From Larus michahellis (Eukaryota; Chordata; Aves; Charadriiformes; Laridae): 64,000 nt of DNA. The stretch covers positions 88,706,215-88,770,214 of the forward strand of contig NC_133896.1 of the NCBI RefSeq assembly GCF_964199755.1, in the 5' to 3' direction. A program made the position numbers and the translations under genes. Of this stretch, positions 36,766-50,351 are shown in pieces (within the stretch, counting starts at the first letter, position 1; every line of letters begins with the position of its first letter). The notes beneath the pieces were generated by a model. The model made no database searches and was not told where the DNA came from. It worked only from the letters and a program-made list of their open reading frames with translations.

Positions 36766-36787
36766 GCAGATAACAGATGTTATCTGC
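36766..36787. promoter_or_regulatory. Palindromic GATA / E-box composite site (candidate)
   Basis: The inverted repeat GCAGATAACA-GA-TGTTATCTGC reads as AGATAA (GATA site) - CAGATG (E-box) - TTATCT (GATA site on the other strand) with no spacing. Composite GATA/E-box elements are known targets of GATA-TAL1 complexes, but with about 9 bp spacing. Functional status here is inference only. Confidence 0.3.
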
Positions 36788-37343
36788 TCTTTAAAGGAAG
36801 GAGGCACCTTGAGATGAGAAAACGCCATTTTGTTCTTCCTTCGCGAAATGAGAGGAGCTATAAGTTGCTGGAGAATGGTAGTTTACAAAGCACTAAAAGG
36901 AAGGCCTGCAGTTTGGCACCTGACCAACACCGAAAGAGCGAGTCTGGTTTTAATTATCATCTTCTGTGTCCACAGGCAGGCAAATTAGCTGAAGGGATGC
37001 TCGTTGCTTGTACTTTTTATTTGTAAAAGTAAAGAGGTCAGAGGCAGCCGTGCCCCGAGGGCTCGCTTCACCAGCACCACTGCTGCTGCCAAAGTCCCGC
37101 TCTCTCCCAACCTAGGATGAGTCGGAGAACTAGATCTATGAGGGAGCTCCTTCCCCAGGCTCTGGGGACTTTCTGAGCAAAGCTGACGACCATGAACTCA
37201 GGATTTCACCCCACAGAGCTCTGGGATGTTATTGCGCTAAAGCTATCCGGGACTCGCATTCCCATTACGCGGTGTAGCCTGAAGACTTAATGCCATTTGA
37301 TGTTGCCGGATTTTTGGAAGAGGACACGGGGAAATGGAAAATA

Positions 37344-37475
37344 ACCATTTTATAGGACTTTTCAGCATCTAATCCCAAAGCACTTCTCTAATGCCAGACG
37401 CTCCTTCTTTTTACAGACAGCAAAATTAACACTTATGTATTTTACCCAAAGTCAGAAAGTGGCAAAATACCCAGG
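37344..37475 (-). mobile_element. MIR-like (CORE) SINE remnant
   Basis: In plus orientation the sequence reads as the reverse of a MIR element: CCATTTTATAGGACTTTTCA with AATCCCAAAGCACTT (the LINE-like tail), then TTTTTACAGACAGCAAAATT and TTTTACCCAAAGTCAGAAAG (the core region, compare TTTTACAGATGAGGAAACTG and TTGCCCAAGGTCACACAG). It is diverged, as expected for an ancient amniote SINE. Confidence 0.6.
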
Positions 37476-39455
37476 TTTTGTTAATTGCCAGAGGCCAAAT
37501 TCCTCCCCTATAAGAACAGGGTGCTGATGCACAGACCCGTGCTGCCGAGTCGCCAAGCAGGGCTGAGCGTAACTGTGTCTGTTTTTCATAACACAATAAG
37601 GCTAGGATACTGCCACTGATAACTCAGATGTAAAACTGATGAGTTCCAATACAAACTATGACAGTTTTATCCTTCGCAATCTCATTTTGCTGAAACACAA
37701 TAATCATGAATACTTGGTTAATTATTGTCTTTGTAGTATGCAAGATTTTATATTTACTTACAGATATTCAAAAGCCAAAAAGTTGTCTTTAAGACACTTG
37801 AGGAACTGGGGAAAACACACAACTGTGATTGAGAAGTTGGTCCTAACACATCTTCTTCTAAAGCCTCTGTGTTTTTCAAATTTTAATCATTGCCTAATGC
37901 TATAGATGACACCTACTGGGCAAATGAAGGCCTGGCACATCCAGCATTCCCCAGCTTTCAGAACACCTGGTTATTTCCCGGAATTGCTGATAAGAACGAA
38001 TCCTCTTTATCCTCTGCAGCAGGATTTTGTTGCACCCTTTACACAGGTGGGCAATTCGTAACCGCTAAGAGGAAGGACAGAAGTACAAACCCTCAACTTG
38101 CTAGAACCTACGGGATAAAAAGTGTCTCTGTGTTTTCAGAGGAGGGGATGCCTAAATTGTCCTTCTGAGACTTTGACTTTTACTGAAGTCTGAATAGTCC
38201 CTCTTTTCTTAGCTTTGTGCCGAAGCAGGAAGACCAGAACGTTAGGGAAAATACCACTTACCTTTTTTTACCACTGATTAATTTTCTTTTGCTTTGCAGG
38301 CAGCTATGATAACTTCATTACACCACCCCATTACCAATCAGTGTTAAACAATGAAATAGCAGCGTGTTAGGGTTCATCAAATACAAGTGATATTAATGGC
38401 ATAGTGAGAAAGAAAACACTGAAAATTCTCCCTTTATATTGTCTAATTATTCACATTGGGACTAATAACAGACTTTCAATGTATAAAAATGATATTAGGT
38501 ATATTATCCAAGTTGTTGCTCTTATTGCTTTCTAGAGAAACCGATCTGAAGAGCAAATTTATATCAATTCAAACTGCAAAAGAATGCAACCCAAACATCA
38601 GGGGTACTCTTCTCAAAGTTAGTCTATATTCTGCATTATGCACTCACTGATATAACTCCACTGATGCAAATTCCAAGTATTTAGAGAAAAAAACCCATAC
38701 GATTATTGCTCCCCATTTGAACTTACAATAAGGAAAAAAACCTTCCACACACTTTGCATGTGCAGTTACAGTGATTAACTGCACATATTAGATATTTGCA
38801 AGCATAATTAGTTAGCTGTCTGCACAACTCAAATTACCCGGGAAACACTTTATTCTCCATGGTAGCTGCAAACCTGATGTGCCACAACTGCCCACGCTTT
38901 TTTGTGTGAAACAAGACACTTAAATATATGGAAAAATAGTTTAGAAATTTTAGTATCTCAAAAATTGATTCCATCTTTATTAACTTAATAGGGAAATTTC
39001 TAACAAACTTGTATTCAAATAAAAAAAAAATTAAAAAAAGAAGAAAGCTGTACATTCAGCAGTGGTCCAGAACTTAGCTCTGCATGGTCCCAGAAAATAA
39101 CGCCACATATTAAGGTCTCCAGATCCCCAAAGAAATGACAGACTGTCAAACGGTATCATGGTTTTTTTTAACACGCCACTTTTTGTCAGCTGCTCAAGTT
39201 TAATAAGGGGATTCACTTTGACCTATTGGTCATTGACTGTTCATGTATACATGCTCCCACACGTGTATGGGGCAGTGTGCTTCTCCCCACATCTTTGGTA
39301 TTTGGAAAGCTATAGAAACTTTACTCTGGATTGAAAGTTTTCTTTGCAGGAGAGAGCCCTAAATATAAAGCTTCCAGCAGTTGAGGCACGGAGACCTTTC
39401 CCTCAGGCAGCCATACTCCATTTTCCTCTCTGGGAGCACTAAGGTAAGATCTCAC

Positions 39456-39636
39456 CAGGCACTGTTCTGGAGTTGAATATATTCGTGTAGAAATCTATCA
39501 GTAGTTCAGTGAAGAGATTCAGAGGTACCAGAGCACTCAGGGAGGCTGTTCCTTTCGACGGCCAGATCAAATTCAAACCAAAGACGCAGGCCAGGCTGGA
39601 TGCTGTCATTCTGTTATATATGCTTTCCTGTGAAAC
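39456..39636 (-). CDS. ARHGAP8: ARHGAP8 exon, C-terminal part of the RhoGAP domain
   Basis: A minus-strand exon of 181 nt (60 codons plus one base) after the acceptor TTTTTCCAG. It encodes [20 protein letters not shown], then [20 protein letters not shown] and [10 protein letters not shown]. This is the last third of a RhoGAP domain, including the conserved Asn of the FG-x-NL motif that helps position the GTPase. The text matches ARHGAP8 more closely than ARHGAP1. The probable donor is CCT-G/GTGAGA. If it is not used, the frame continues for GEILP and stops at 39439-39441 (TAG). Confidence 0.93.
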
Positions 39637-42600
39637 CTGGAAAAACATAAACACGAGTGGGTACACGCAGACATGTGCCCCAGAAAGTGAGACAAGACAC
39701 CATCCTGTACTGAGGAGGAACCAACGATGGGAGTAGACCCTGGCCACAGGTACATCACTGGCTTCTTAACAGCCTCAGGGCTGGCTATGCAGCCTGGAGC
39801 TACAGGGCCACTGGAGTCTTACTCCCTTGAATACAAGATAACACATCAGTAGAGTTAAACAAAAAGGCTGAATTGTTTCCTTATGCTAGGAAAATTAATT
39901 GTTTTCTATCCTTCTATATGGAATCTATTGTTATCTCTGCTGGGGGGCAGGGAAGGACAGCAGAAATAAACAGCTATCCCATCTGCGTTGGTACCAAGTC
40001 CTCTATAGAATAAACCTCGAGGACTTCTGAAGTTGTTTGCAAGGGTTTAGACTGATATTTTTTTTTGTCTCTTCACTGGTGCATGACTTCACTTCCAAGT
40101 ACCTCCACATCCACCCAATTCCTCTGAAGCAACGGATGTGAAAATGGGCTGTAGGTAAAATACACAGCACTGAAACCTGTTCTGCACCTGGATGATGTGT
40201 CCTACTTCTGTCTGTGGATGTGAGCCCAGAACTGGGTAGCGGGAGTAATTTTTTTCTCTGTGTGAGCTTGGCAAGGAATTTGTACGTGTTTTGCATGGCT
40301 GGTATCTAAAGCCCAGTATGGTCTGGGTGTCCTATCTGACAAGTTCTCTGTTACTTTAAAGAGCCAGCAGTCTGAAGGTGCTCTTGATTCCTCCTGACCT
40401 AGGTAATTCAGCCAGTTCTTCTCAGGCTGATGGTTGCAGTTGTTGATCAGTAATCTGTCATGGGAAGACCATGCAGTCACCAAATGTGATGTACAGGTTA
40501 CTCTGAAGCTGTCATCTCAGAACAGAACAGGAAATTCTTTATGCTGCAATTTTAAGTACAGCAGGAAAGCAAAAATTCTGCTTCTCAGTGTCTCCCCATT
40601 TCTGCCTTGCCATAAAGCCTTCTGAAAAGGCAGCTCTGTAGCACTACAAAAAGCCTGAGGGCACTAGCGGAAAATCTAAGATCATGGGAACGCTTCTTAG
40701 CATATGCATGAACTCCAGTTGCCCTCTGCCCAGTAACACAGGTTTCGTTCCCCTCTACCTCCTACAGCACAGTTCCACCCTCCTTGGGTTTTACTTAGCA
40801 AGGAGCCTGTTTCCTCAGCCATGGGAGGATATAATGCCCTTCAGACACGTGGGCAGGATGTAAGTCTTGTCCTTAGGGGACATGAAGAAACACTTACGTG
40901 CCCAAAAGCGTAACATTTTCTTCCTAACCATATTAATTTTTCCAATAACAGGCACTATTTTTCCCTCCAATCTTTGCCTCACCCTCCTGGGACATCAAAG
41001 CTACCGTGGTGCTAGCGCTGCTACAAATATTAAAGGCTTCAAATGTTTTTAAGGTCATGAAGCAGGGCTGGATAAAGGAAACAGGTATTAATAAGGAGAT
41101 ATTGGTGCCATAACCACCTTTTCAAGGGACTGACTTCACAAGTTGAGAATACAAAGTCGTCAGATTAAATGGCAATGTCTGCTTCGTGACCTTATGCAAA
41201 ACCCACATCATTCTCTCTAGAGTACGAACCACTGAAGGCCTGCTGACCTTCACATACTGCTCTCAATGCACTATTTAACTATACAGAAAAACCAACAAGC
41301 CCATCTTGTTCATTTAATCTGCTTCAGACGAGATCAGCTCAAACAAGAGTTCATTATACTACAGCAAAGTAGTAAAGGCTAAACTGCTACCAAAATAACT
41401 GGTGAGGGAAGACAATTAGGATAACGTTAACAGGAGCACCCTGTTAACAAGGAGACATAGACTTAGGTATTACCCTGAAGGTAGCTGGACAATGAAGGTG
41501 GCATTTGGATACTGCTAAATATACCACAGTTAGGTACTGCGTTCTGGCCCTTGAGACAAGTGGCTCATACTGGCTGCATCCATACTGTGTAATGTTTTAA
41601 CTGTGAAGCCCCGGTGGACCAAAGACTATTTTTTTGTGTTTCGTCCAGTTGAAAATCTCTAAAATACCATGGGAGCTACAGCTCATTGTGTTTTCTATAG
41701 GAGAAAGCCAAACACATGTGCTGTATATCCTAAGGAAGGTACCTCAAGTGTATAAAGGGTAGGCATCCTGTGGTGGCACAGACACATGTGGTATAGTACT
41801 GGAGGACAGTAGACAGTGGAAGCAGCCTAACCTGTTGCAGTTGTCTTCCCGTGGTTTTTGGGAGTACTCCCTGACACGCTCCATCCAGCAAGTTGTGTAG
41901 AGGTGCTGTCTTCAAGTGTTAGTTGAAACACACCCAGCTTAACCCAGCCTTCGAGGGCCAATGTCTCGGCCCAAAGCAACACCACTGCGACTTGCTGGTA
42001 GAGCTAGATTTTTCTGTTTAGGCCAACGATTTCAAAGGATGTTTCTACCTCCTAGATGAAACTTCCTCTTCCCACCCACCCCCACTCTGTGAACATTTCA
42101 AGGAGACAGTCAATGTTGAAATGATCAACAAAATTACCCACGACACAGCCTCTCCCATGAGAGAGAAAATCCTTAAGATAAAATGAAACAGTGATTATAT
42201 CATCTGAGGCAGAGCTACACTAAGCCTTATCTGCGAGTCATCAATGAGGCTGACACTTAGGAATTCAAGGGAGACACAGCACACTGCTTCACTCCAAAAT
42301 GCACAGCAATCCCTTTCTCAGCAGATCCAAGAAAAAGCGCGTAACTGAATCCAACTCTCTCCACAATGACCTTTCCCAGCTCATCAAGAGCTGCAAGCAA
42401 GGAAGCCTTGTCACACTAGCGGTAACAGCTTTATCCCTCCCCAAGAGGATCAGGCTTCACACCATCTCAAGCCCCTCACTTCTCCAACGCCAGACTTCTT
42501 TCTTGAATGACACGAACACATCCACTTCATCTACAACAGCATCATGAGCAGCTGATGTTTTCTTCTGACACTAGCCCATGTAAGGGCAGCATGCAGTCAG

Positions 42601-45600
42601 CCAACCTCTTTATGGGCTATCCCTCTAAATAACTGCACCCCAAAGCTACGTTCTAGCTAAGAAATACAAATGACACCTTTATCATTTGGACTAACCCCCT
42701 TGACTCTTTCTCTGATTCCCTCAGAAAGTTAGTAACTGTCATCTCTGTTTCAAGTGAAAATACACTTGATCTGTCAAATTGACAAGCTAATAAAAAACAG
42801 TTCTCCAAGGACCTAGATTGTATCTTTGAAGGAATCGTCTGAACATCACTGAAAAGTATTGCAACAAAGAACTACGCAGCTCCAGTTTGTTGTTTTTTTC
42901 CCTCCTTTCATTGGAACATATACAGAAAAATCATTAGGTAATGACAGCCTATATTGAAAGAAAGTCCTCTAGAAAGATAAAACTTGTACATTGCAAAACT
43001 CATTACCGGGAATAAACACTGAAGATCTAGTGCTACATCAACAATTGCAAAATATACATCTTCAGTATCCCAGAATAAACACCCATCTCCCCCCCAGCAA
43101 AATTTGATGATTTTTGGATTCCACGTACTTGCATCCCAGCACCCTCATGGGTACTGCAGGAGTGAAACCAGACAGCCACTACACCACCTAATGAACTTAA
43201 ACAGTGAAATCCAGAGGGCAGAAACAGCCAATTACCATCACGTTTTAAAAATATAAGGACATCATAATCTTTTTTGGCTTCTCAGTCGCAATGCTGAAAG
43301 GAACTCCACAAAATATTTTCAAAAGAAAATTACTAGATATTAAAACACCCCCACAAACTGACTGGAAATATAAGTGTCTATCCCCGACTCTCTGCTACCT
43401 TGCAGAGGTGCCAACTGCTTGTACCTGCTCTATGAGGCTTAGTCATCTAATCCTTCCCAACGTCCTCCCCAGCCAACCCCAAGCTTTGCTGTTGCTAATT
43501 ACACTTTTAAATTGGACAAGTGATTGAGGCAAAATAATTCAGAGCATTTTTTTCCAGCTTGTACTTGGCTTTAACTTTGCTGCTTCAGTTACAGACCTGA
43601 AGCATATCTCATGGGCCCCAAAACCTTGTCCATTTTTTCTAGTTGTTCAAGTTTGGCATTTTGAATTTGGCAGTTTTTTGCAATGGTTCTTTCAGCCGAG
43701 TCAGCCACCCCTCCCCACCATCAGGCATGACTGCAGGGACAGAAATAAGCAGCAGAGAGGTAAAGTGTGTAAGAGTAGAGAGGAGGGTATATCAGCTGGT
43801 ACCAAACCCAATGACATGGTTATTAAAAACACAATCTAGATGATACTACTGCCTTTACAAACTTTGCTGATTGTTTAGCCTTAGACTGTCATGGAAAATT
43901 ACACAGTTTTCTACTAAATGGTTTCTGGCTTCAGAACTGGGTAACTGTAGCCCTCAGCGTGCTTTGATAAGTAATTTGCAAGAAGACTTCTTTGAGCTCT
44001 TTAAGTTTGGATGTGCATTCATAAATCCACTTCACTGCCTGTACAACGCAGGGCACAAACACTTCTTTGTGCTCACTTATCTCTTGTGAGATCTGCTGAG
44101 CAAGCATGGATATTTTTTACAGACATAATTCAGGGACTGACTTGTGACAACTGGCCTTTGTTTCCTCCCTTGCTCCTGGTTGCTCAATTCTGCCTAGGGA
44201 CCTCAGTCCTCTGCAACTCCAAGAGGACCCTGCACATCCCTCTCTGGCGGCCAGATGCACGGCAAAGTGGAGATGGACAGCTTACACCTTTCACAGCATG
44301 CTGGGCTCATTACTGGCAAAATCACTGCTAATCTAAGGCTAAAGGATTTGGACATATGTTTGAATTTCAAGTCTTTTACTTTTGTAGGAGTTGCACTGCC
44401 TTGCTGTAGCACCCTTGGACTGGAAGGACCTGTTTCATTAAGTAAGGGGGCTGAGACTGCAGAGAAAATAGGGTTTTTTTTTTCTTCTTCCACAAGCCTG
44501 TATCAAACCTGGAGTGTTCAAAACCTGTATCTAGTGATTACAATTCATCCCACTTCATGAAATTACCACAAGTACCTCTTGCACTACTCAAGGCTGAGCT
44601 CATGGAAGAATTAAATTGCCTCTTATATGTAAGAAGGTTGATGCTTGCAGGTAAAAACTAGGATTATTGGTAGAGTGGTCTGTTAAAGTTTGAATTCTGG
44701 CAGCTTGTGCAGCACACCGATCTGCAATGAATAGAAATCTCTAGCTCCTAGATTGCTTCACATTCCCTTGACCTTTCCAAATGCAAATATTCCCTGAGAC
44801 ATTTAGGATGAAAAGCCATGGATCAGCAAAAATTGCAGATCTGAGCACTAGTATCAACTTGACGCTGTGCTTTACATAACAAGGCATACTTAAAAATAAT
44901 GCTATGTTCTGTTGCTCAATTACAGAAAACACTATGTAGTACTTTTGCACACCTCATTAACACCTCAAGTGCTCAGCTCTTAAGAAGAGCGTTGAGATTG
45001 TGCATCTATTATTGGAACAAAGTCACTTACACGATTCATAACACTGAGGAGAGATATCAGTTGCTAAAATAATAGCAAATGACATGAGGTTTTCCTTAAT
45101 AGCATTAGAGTTCAGCTAAGCAACAGTAAACGAACATATGGGTATTACAGGAACCTTGCAAGTGCTGTCTGGGTGAGGGTCATATCAATGTGTTTCTTTT
45201 AATCTTGCTTTTCTTTAGTGTTTTGATAGAAAAGGGGATTAAATATACTCGTTTCTGAAATATGCTACTGGCTAGAATATGGAAAACACGACTGTAGCCC
45301 AAGAACAGTTACTGAGGGCTAATTCCTGCACTGGTGAAAATCAGCATCATTACACATACACGATTACTTTGGTGGGCTCTGAGGTCTTCTGAAGGCTAGA
45401 TCACTTTATTTAGGTGTCAACTACACCATGATCCTCAATTATAGGCACCTGGGTTTGAAATATGCAATACAGAAAAGGCAATGCATTAAACAGGGCAGAA
45501 GCAAGGGAAACTTACACTCCTATTGCTGTCTTTTCCTGCACGTAAACTGGCAACCAAAGGATGTCGCTAGGCTAACTGTAGAACTATTTGTAAAGGATGT

Positions 45601-46370
45601 TTCCCAAACCCTCACACTTGTGAGTTTTCAAAAAATGGGTAAAAAAAAAAAAATCAGCAAATCAAAAAGTAGGACAAAAGACACATGATTTCATTTATCC
45701 TGAAGCATACCAAAAATCCTTGCAAAACGACACAGTCAAGTTTTTCATTTAACACTGTAGTAAATTACAGAATGAGAGGGTATTTTAAACAGGAAAATGT
45801 TATTTGTAAGATTTAAATAAATTATTTTTCTGACTGTTGTTCTAAAGCTCATTAATATTTCTATCATTTTCTGAAATGACACTAATTTATTTGGTGTTTT
45901 AGTTGACCAAGATTTATACTTTGGAGAAAAAATGTGATTTCACCTATTTTTTTTCAGCACCAAAAATGAAACAAACACTATTTTCAGGTTTTTTCACTCC
46001 AAATAGGAAAAAACAAGAAGTAAATCAATAAACCATACCGTTGTGAATGTGAAGTGAAGGGGACAGGGACAGGACTTTTAAATATTCCAGTGCAGGCACA
46101 GTTCCATTTAAATTTACACAGTAATTTTCATTACATGTAAAGAATTTCATGGTGAAGGGAAGGCCAGACCATTGTTTAGCACTGACTTCTATTACAGCTA
46201 GAGGGTTCTGCAACCTGAATTCACTTCATCGGCAAGCACTGCACCACCACCTCACCGTATTTTTAAATTCTTCAGTTTTGTTTTCTGTGGAGACTTTCAG
46301 TGCTGAATTAACAGGGACAGATTAAGCAAGAAAAGACTGGCACTACTTTGTAAATTTTGCCTATACTCAC
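39637..46370 (-). other. ARHGAP8: ARHGAP8 intron
   Basis: A 6.7-kb intron on the minus strand, GTGAGT...CCAG. The exons on either side are contiguous in the protein (…FLHM/VSQESI…), so no exon is missing in it. No gene or clear repeat was recognised. The open frame at 42299-42547 lacks any recognisable domain. Confidence 0.8.
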
Positions 46371-46474
46371 CATATGGAGAAAGCACATCAGGTATTTCAG
46401 AACAATGTAATTGTGTTCTGGAAGTCCTCGAATGATTTGTTTACATCTGGTGACACGTAAACTGCTCTCCACAC
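46371..46474 (-). CDS. ARHGAP8: ARHGAP8 exon, middle of the RhoGAP domain
   Basis: A minus-strand exon of 104 nt between ACATTGCAG and ATG/GTGAGT. After the split Ser codon it encodes [20 protein letters not shown] and [14 protein letters not shown], the LPEHNY-VL-YLM helix of RhoGAP domains. It ends in phase 0, joining VSQESI of the next exon. Confidence 0.95.
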
Positions 46475-49400
46475 CTGCAATGTCAAAGTCAGTCTTAATT
46501 TAACTCAAAAACATCAAAATATTAACAAGAAATAACCCCTTATTTATATCTGCTGGAATTTAGATATTCATCTGTAAAACTGACAACAAAATTCAGCCCT
46601 ACTAACCTCCATGACCACAGCAACAGTTAGGGTTATCCCTTTGAATGTCCCTGTTATATTTTGTATTATTATATATCTGGCTAAGACTAACTTCCAGAGT
46701 ATTTTCTCAATTCAGTGAAATAGCCAAAATAATTCCTTTGCTAGAGAGGACTTTCAAAGGTCTTGATTTGAATCTCATTATCTCTCCACGCACTGAATCC
46801 AGACGTCTACTTTTTATGCCCTGACTTTATTCTTGCTGAGACACAGTCCTGCCCAAAATGTTCTTTTGGCATTCTGCTAACTTTAAAAACACCTTTCTGA
46901 TTCTGCAGCAAACTCTTCTGACTTTGGGAAAAAATTATGAGATGGCCACTTGGGTAGGTAAGAATTTTCTAGAGATGAACCTAAGCAGGTTCGTTAACTC
47001 ATTTCTATAGATGGGCAAAACTAGAACTGGACCCCAAACTCCACGCATCACTTAGTCTGGGTGAGAATTACACTAACACTGCACTATATTTCAAATGCTG
47101 TACCAAATGACTTTCTTTTTTTTTTTTTTTGCTGGAATATTGAAATGATTTTAATACTGGAAGTTTAACACCGATTTGGAGAAAAGTCTGATGATTACAA
47201 TCATGCCTGATCTAACCAGCCCATCGTGCTGATGTTTTTTCTGCATTTGTTGCAATTCCCTCTCCCTCTCCTTGACACAGCTAAAGGCACGCATAACTAT
47301 GTGTGCATGCACAAAATTCCAGCATGTTAAATGCTCCCTTAAGCTCTGAATTAAATACATGAAGCTATACTGCGGTGACCTGTGTTGACGTTTTTCCTAC
47401 GGCAAAGCTACCAGTTCCTGTAAGATACAATAATCCGAGTCCCAAGAATTCTTCTGTCAGCCTTCTGCAGAGTAAATAATGCAGGAAGTGTAGCAATACT
47501 GAGTAAACGAACACTTGTTAGCAGTTTTCATGACCAAAGAAGTAGTTCTTTGACAATTATAAGTGTCAAGGTTTTATTAATTTTTTCAGTCAGTCACGCA
47601 GCTACTTTATTTCACAGCTCCCATCAATAACTCTTTAAAAAAATGTTTCAGATGAGACACTAAAGAGAAAAGTTTCACCAGCATTTCAAAGTACTGTAAA
47701 GCAGAGATACTGTATTTCTGGGTTTGCAGGTTAAGAGATGCAACAGATACAACACACGCTGCTCTGGTGTCTTCCAGAAGACAGCATGAGAATTTTCAAA
47801 TCATCCCAAGACAGCTGGCTGCGATCACACCTCTTCAAGGCTCCCTTCTGCACTGTATTCACAGAGAACATGCCTTTGCCGCAGTCCAGCTTGGCTCTCA
47901 AGCTTAAGATCTTTTAAAATCAGGGTACCACCACAGCATCAAGAAAAGATAGTGGACATCACACTACATAACACGAAAGCCCAAGGAGAAACGATCTTAC
48001 ACTCCACTTTTCAACATATTTTGTCAACATCTAAAATGTCAGTAAACAAAAATAACATGGAATGAATGTTTCACAGGTCTTTTCCAAGCAAAACCTCCCA
48101 GTTTTCCTTGGACAATGCGCCTTTCTCAGGTCCTTTTTCCAACTTGTTCTCATTTTTCACGTAGCTGAAGTATCTGAAGTACTAGCTGAAGTAGTATCAC
48201 GTCCAGAAAGTCAGCACAAGATTAATACAGTAAAAATTAGCATTTGTACATCCTTTTTCCAGATTTCCCCCATTCTTTCCAGTTCTGAGTGACTATCCTT
48301 AGTCCCTCAATTTCTACCACCTTCCTGTGAATACACTGTTTTTCTCAATGCCCTGAGATATTTAGTATGTGGACAAATGAATCCTTGATTTGGAAGGTGG
48401 TGATCTACAGATTTGCAAATAGCAAAACTGTACAAAACTTCAGAGGATTCTGAACATGACCTGATTAAGTTTTATAATGGAAATACAGGCATAAAGTTAA
48501 CGATATGGAGTAGTATGTGCAAATGCTAGTGATGGGCACAGTATAAGAATTTTACCTAGAATACAGTATATCTAGACAAAGTAAACTTGCTGCACTTCTA
48601 CACTTTACAAACATGTTGCCATTGAGACTTATCCTCAACCTGAATTACTTTATTGACCTACCCCAATAGCACCAGTCATGATAGTGAGGATAACCTACAC
48701 TTTGCAACAGCATCAGCCCATGGTTACCAGAGGTATGCCAACAGATTGTTGGAAGCCATACTCCATTATAACAGATATAATTTCCTCAAAAAGCAGGTTT
48801 TGGAAAAATGTGTGCTTGTGACTTGGTATTGGAAGTGCCACTGGTTCCCTGCTAGATTGACTATAGCCTGGATGGCAAAATACCAGTCTCCACAAATACT
48901 GGGTACTAAACCTCAGGTATTCTGGGATCTCAGATATTCAACCCCCATCTGTTAGGAAGTTGCCTTGCCAGCATTGTAAACTTCTAACCCCTGACAAAGG
49001 CCACAAAGTTTTATAATTCTTAGTTTCATATTGCGCCAGATCTTTAGATAATCAATGTCTTATCTTCTCATGGCTTTAGATCCTTTCTTCCCCAAGATGT
49101 TATCCCATGGGAACAGGTCAAATAAAAACAATTCCTTTCCCAGAAAAAAAAAAAGGATACAAACGACCGGCTAGATTTTGTTCCCACAGTTCTGCCAATG
49201 CTGCTGCTAAAACTAAAGCTGCTTTGACATAACTTGTATCACTGAGACTGACTCAATGCTGTGCCATGACATAAAAATGGAGCCCTGAGAGTAAGAAGTC
49301 CGATCCAATTCTTAGTAATACAGTATGGTATATAGATAAATCAGTAAACCTTATAAAAAGCAGAGAGGGTCTTGGTAACCCTGACCACCTTGCTCTAGGA

Positions 49401-49545
49401 GGTTGTCCATTTGTGGCTGCAGTGAAGCGCCAGTAATATTATATACCCACAACTGTGTCATGATTAGCAAACAGCAGTGATTATGAATTAGCCAGGTCCA
49501 GTTCAACTTGCTGTATAAATTTTTCTAGAACTTATTTATACTTAC
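46475..49545 (-). other. ARHGAP8: ARHGAP8 intron
   Basis: A 3.1-kb intron, GTAAG...TTGCAG on the minus strand. It includes a T15 run at about 47116-47130. No other feature is supported. Confidence 0.8.
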
Positions 49546-49674
49546 TGGTGATTCCGAGGATATGATCGTAACAATCAAACGTTAGTAATGGCTGAGGGAG
49601 TTCCCTAAGGAAAGTCTTTAGGATAACAGCAGGAATATGGATATCATGGTAATCATCGAAATTCACAGACTTGC
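49546..49674 (-). CDS. ARHGAP8: ARHGAP8 exon, RhoGAP catalytic core helix
   Basis: A minus-strand exon of 129 nt between TTTTAG and ACC-A/GTAAGT. It encodes (G)[19 protein letters not shown], then [20 protein letters not shown] and GIT. The [15 protein letters not shown] motif carries the conserved Lys and Arg that contact the Rho GTPase. Both split codons (Gly before, Ser after) match the neighbouring exons. Confidence 0.97.
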
Positions 49675-50351
49675 CTAAAAGGAGAAAAAGAAGAAAAAAA
49701 GGTGTTCAATCATATGTTTTACTGTTTCTTTAAACTACTGCTTCAAAACTGTGACACGCTACATTTTGAACAGAAAATGTCTTGACTTCCTGCTGCTGGT
49801 AACTCCTGGCATTTTCTTTTTGTGTTTTTTCATAGTGCTTTATTAATCTTGCTATAAGAGATTCTCCCCATAAAAGCATTTCATAAAATGACTTCACGGG
49901 GAAGTCAGTGACTTTCAAAATTACTTCACTACATTTCATAAATTATTAGGTAAGAATATATAACTTTGCCATAACCATGGAAAAACACCAGAAGCAAAAT
50001 GACACAAAGACATTGTACTTTGTAACTACAGGAACTCAAAGTGCATAGAGGCAATACAAATGTTTATGAAAAAACCAGACCATTTTTGGCTCAAACCTTA
50101 TCATTCATTAGCTGCTACAGATTTTGTAAGCTCTGGTCTGACAGCAATCGAAGACTGGCTATTCAGTAAGCATTAACTGCCTGTTGCCATCTTCCAGGTT
50201 TCTGTAATAGTGCTCTTAGTATGATATTTTATCTTACAAATGGTTTTATGATTAACTAATTATAAGAACGCTAGCATTTCTACTTCACCAACAAAACCAA
50301 GATCAACAAAGCCCTCACATTGTTACCGGCAATGGTATGATGACAGCTTAC
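49675..50351 (-). other. ARHGAP8: ARHGAP8 intron
   Basis: A short 0.68-kb intron on the minus strand, GTAAGC...TTTTAG. Nothing else is recognised in it. Confidence 0.85.

Larger units (their letters stand above)
27040..39438. other. Intergenic region / possible ARHGAP8 3' portion
   Basis: About 12.4 kb. I recognise a GAT microsatellite (28.8 kb), a palindromic GATA/E-box site (36.77 kb) and a MIR-like SINE (37.35 kb). The final coding exon of ARHGAP8 may lie here on the minus strand, but I could not identify it. No frame shows the Pro/Arg-rich C-terminus I would expect. Open frames such as 33289-33705 minus and 36354-36761 minus have no domain or splice support. Possible minus-strand poly(A) signals (TTTATT on plus) occur near 38848 and 38972. 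Confidence 0.5.
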
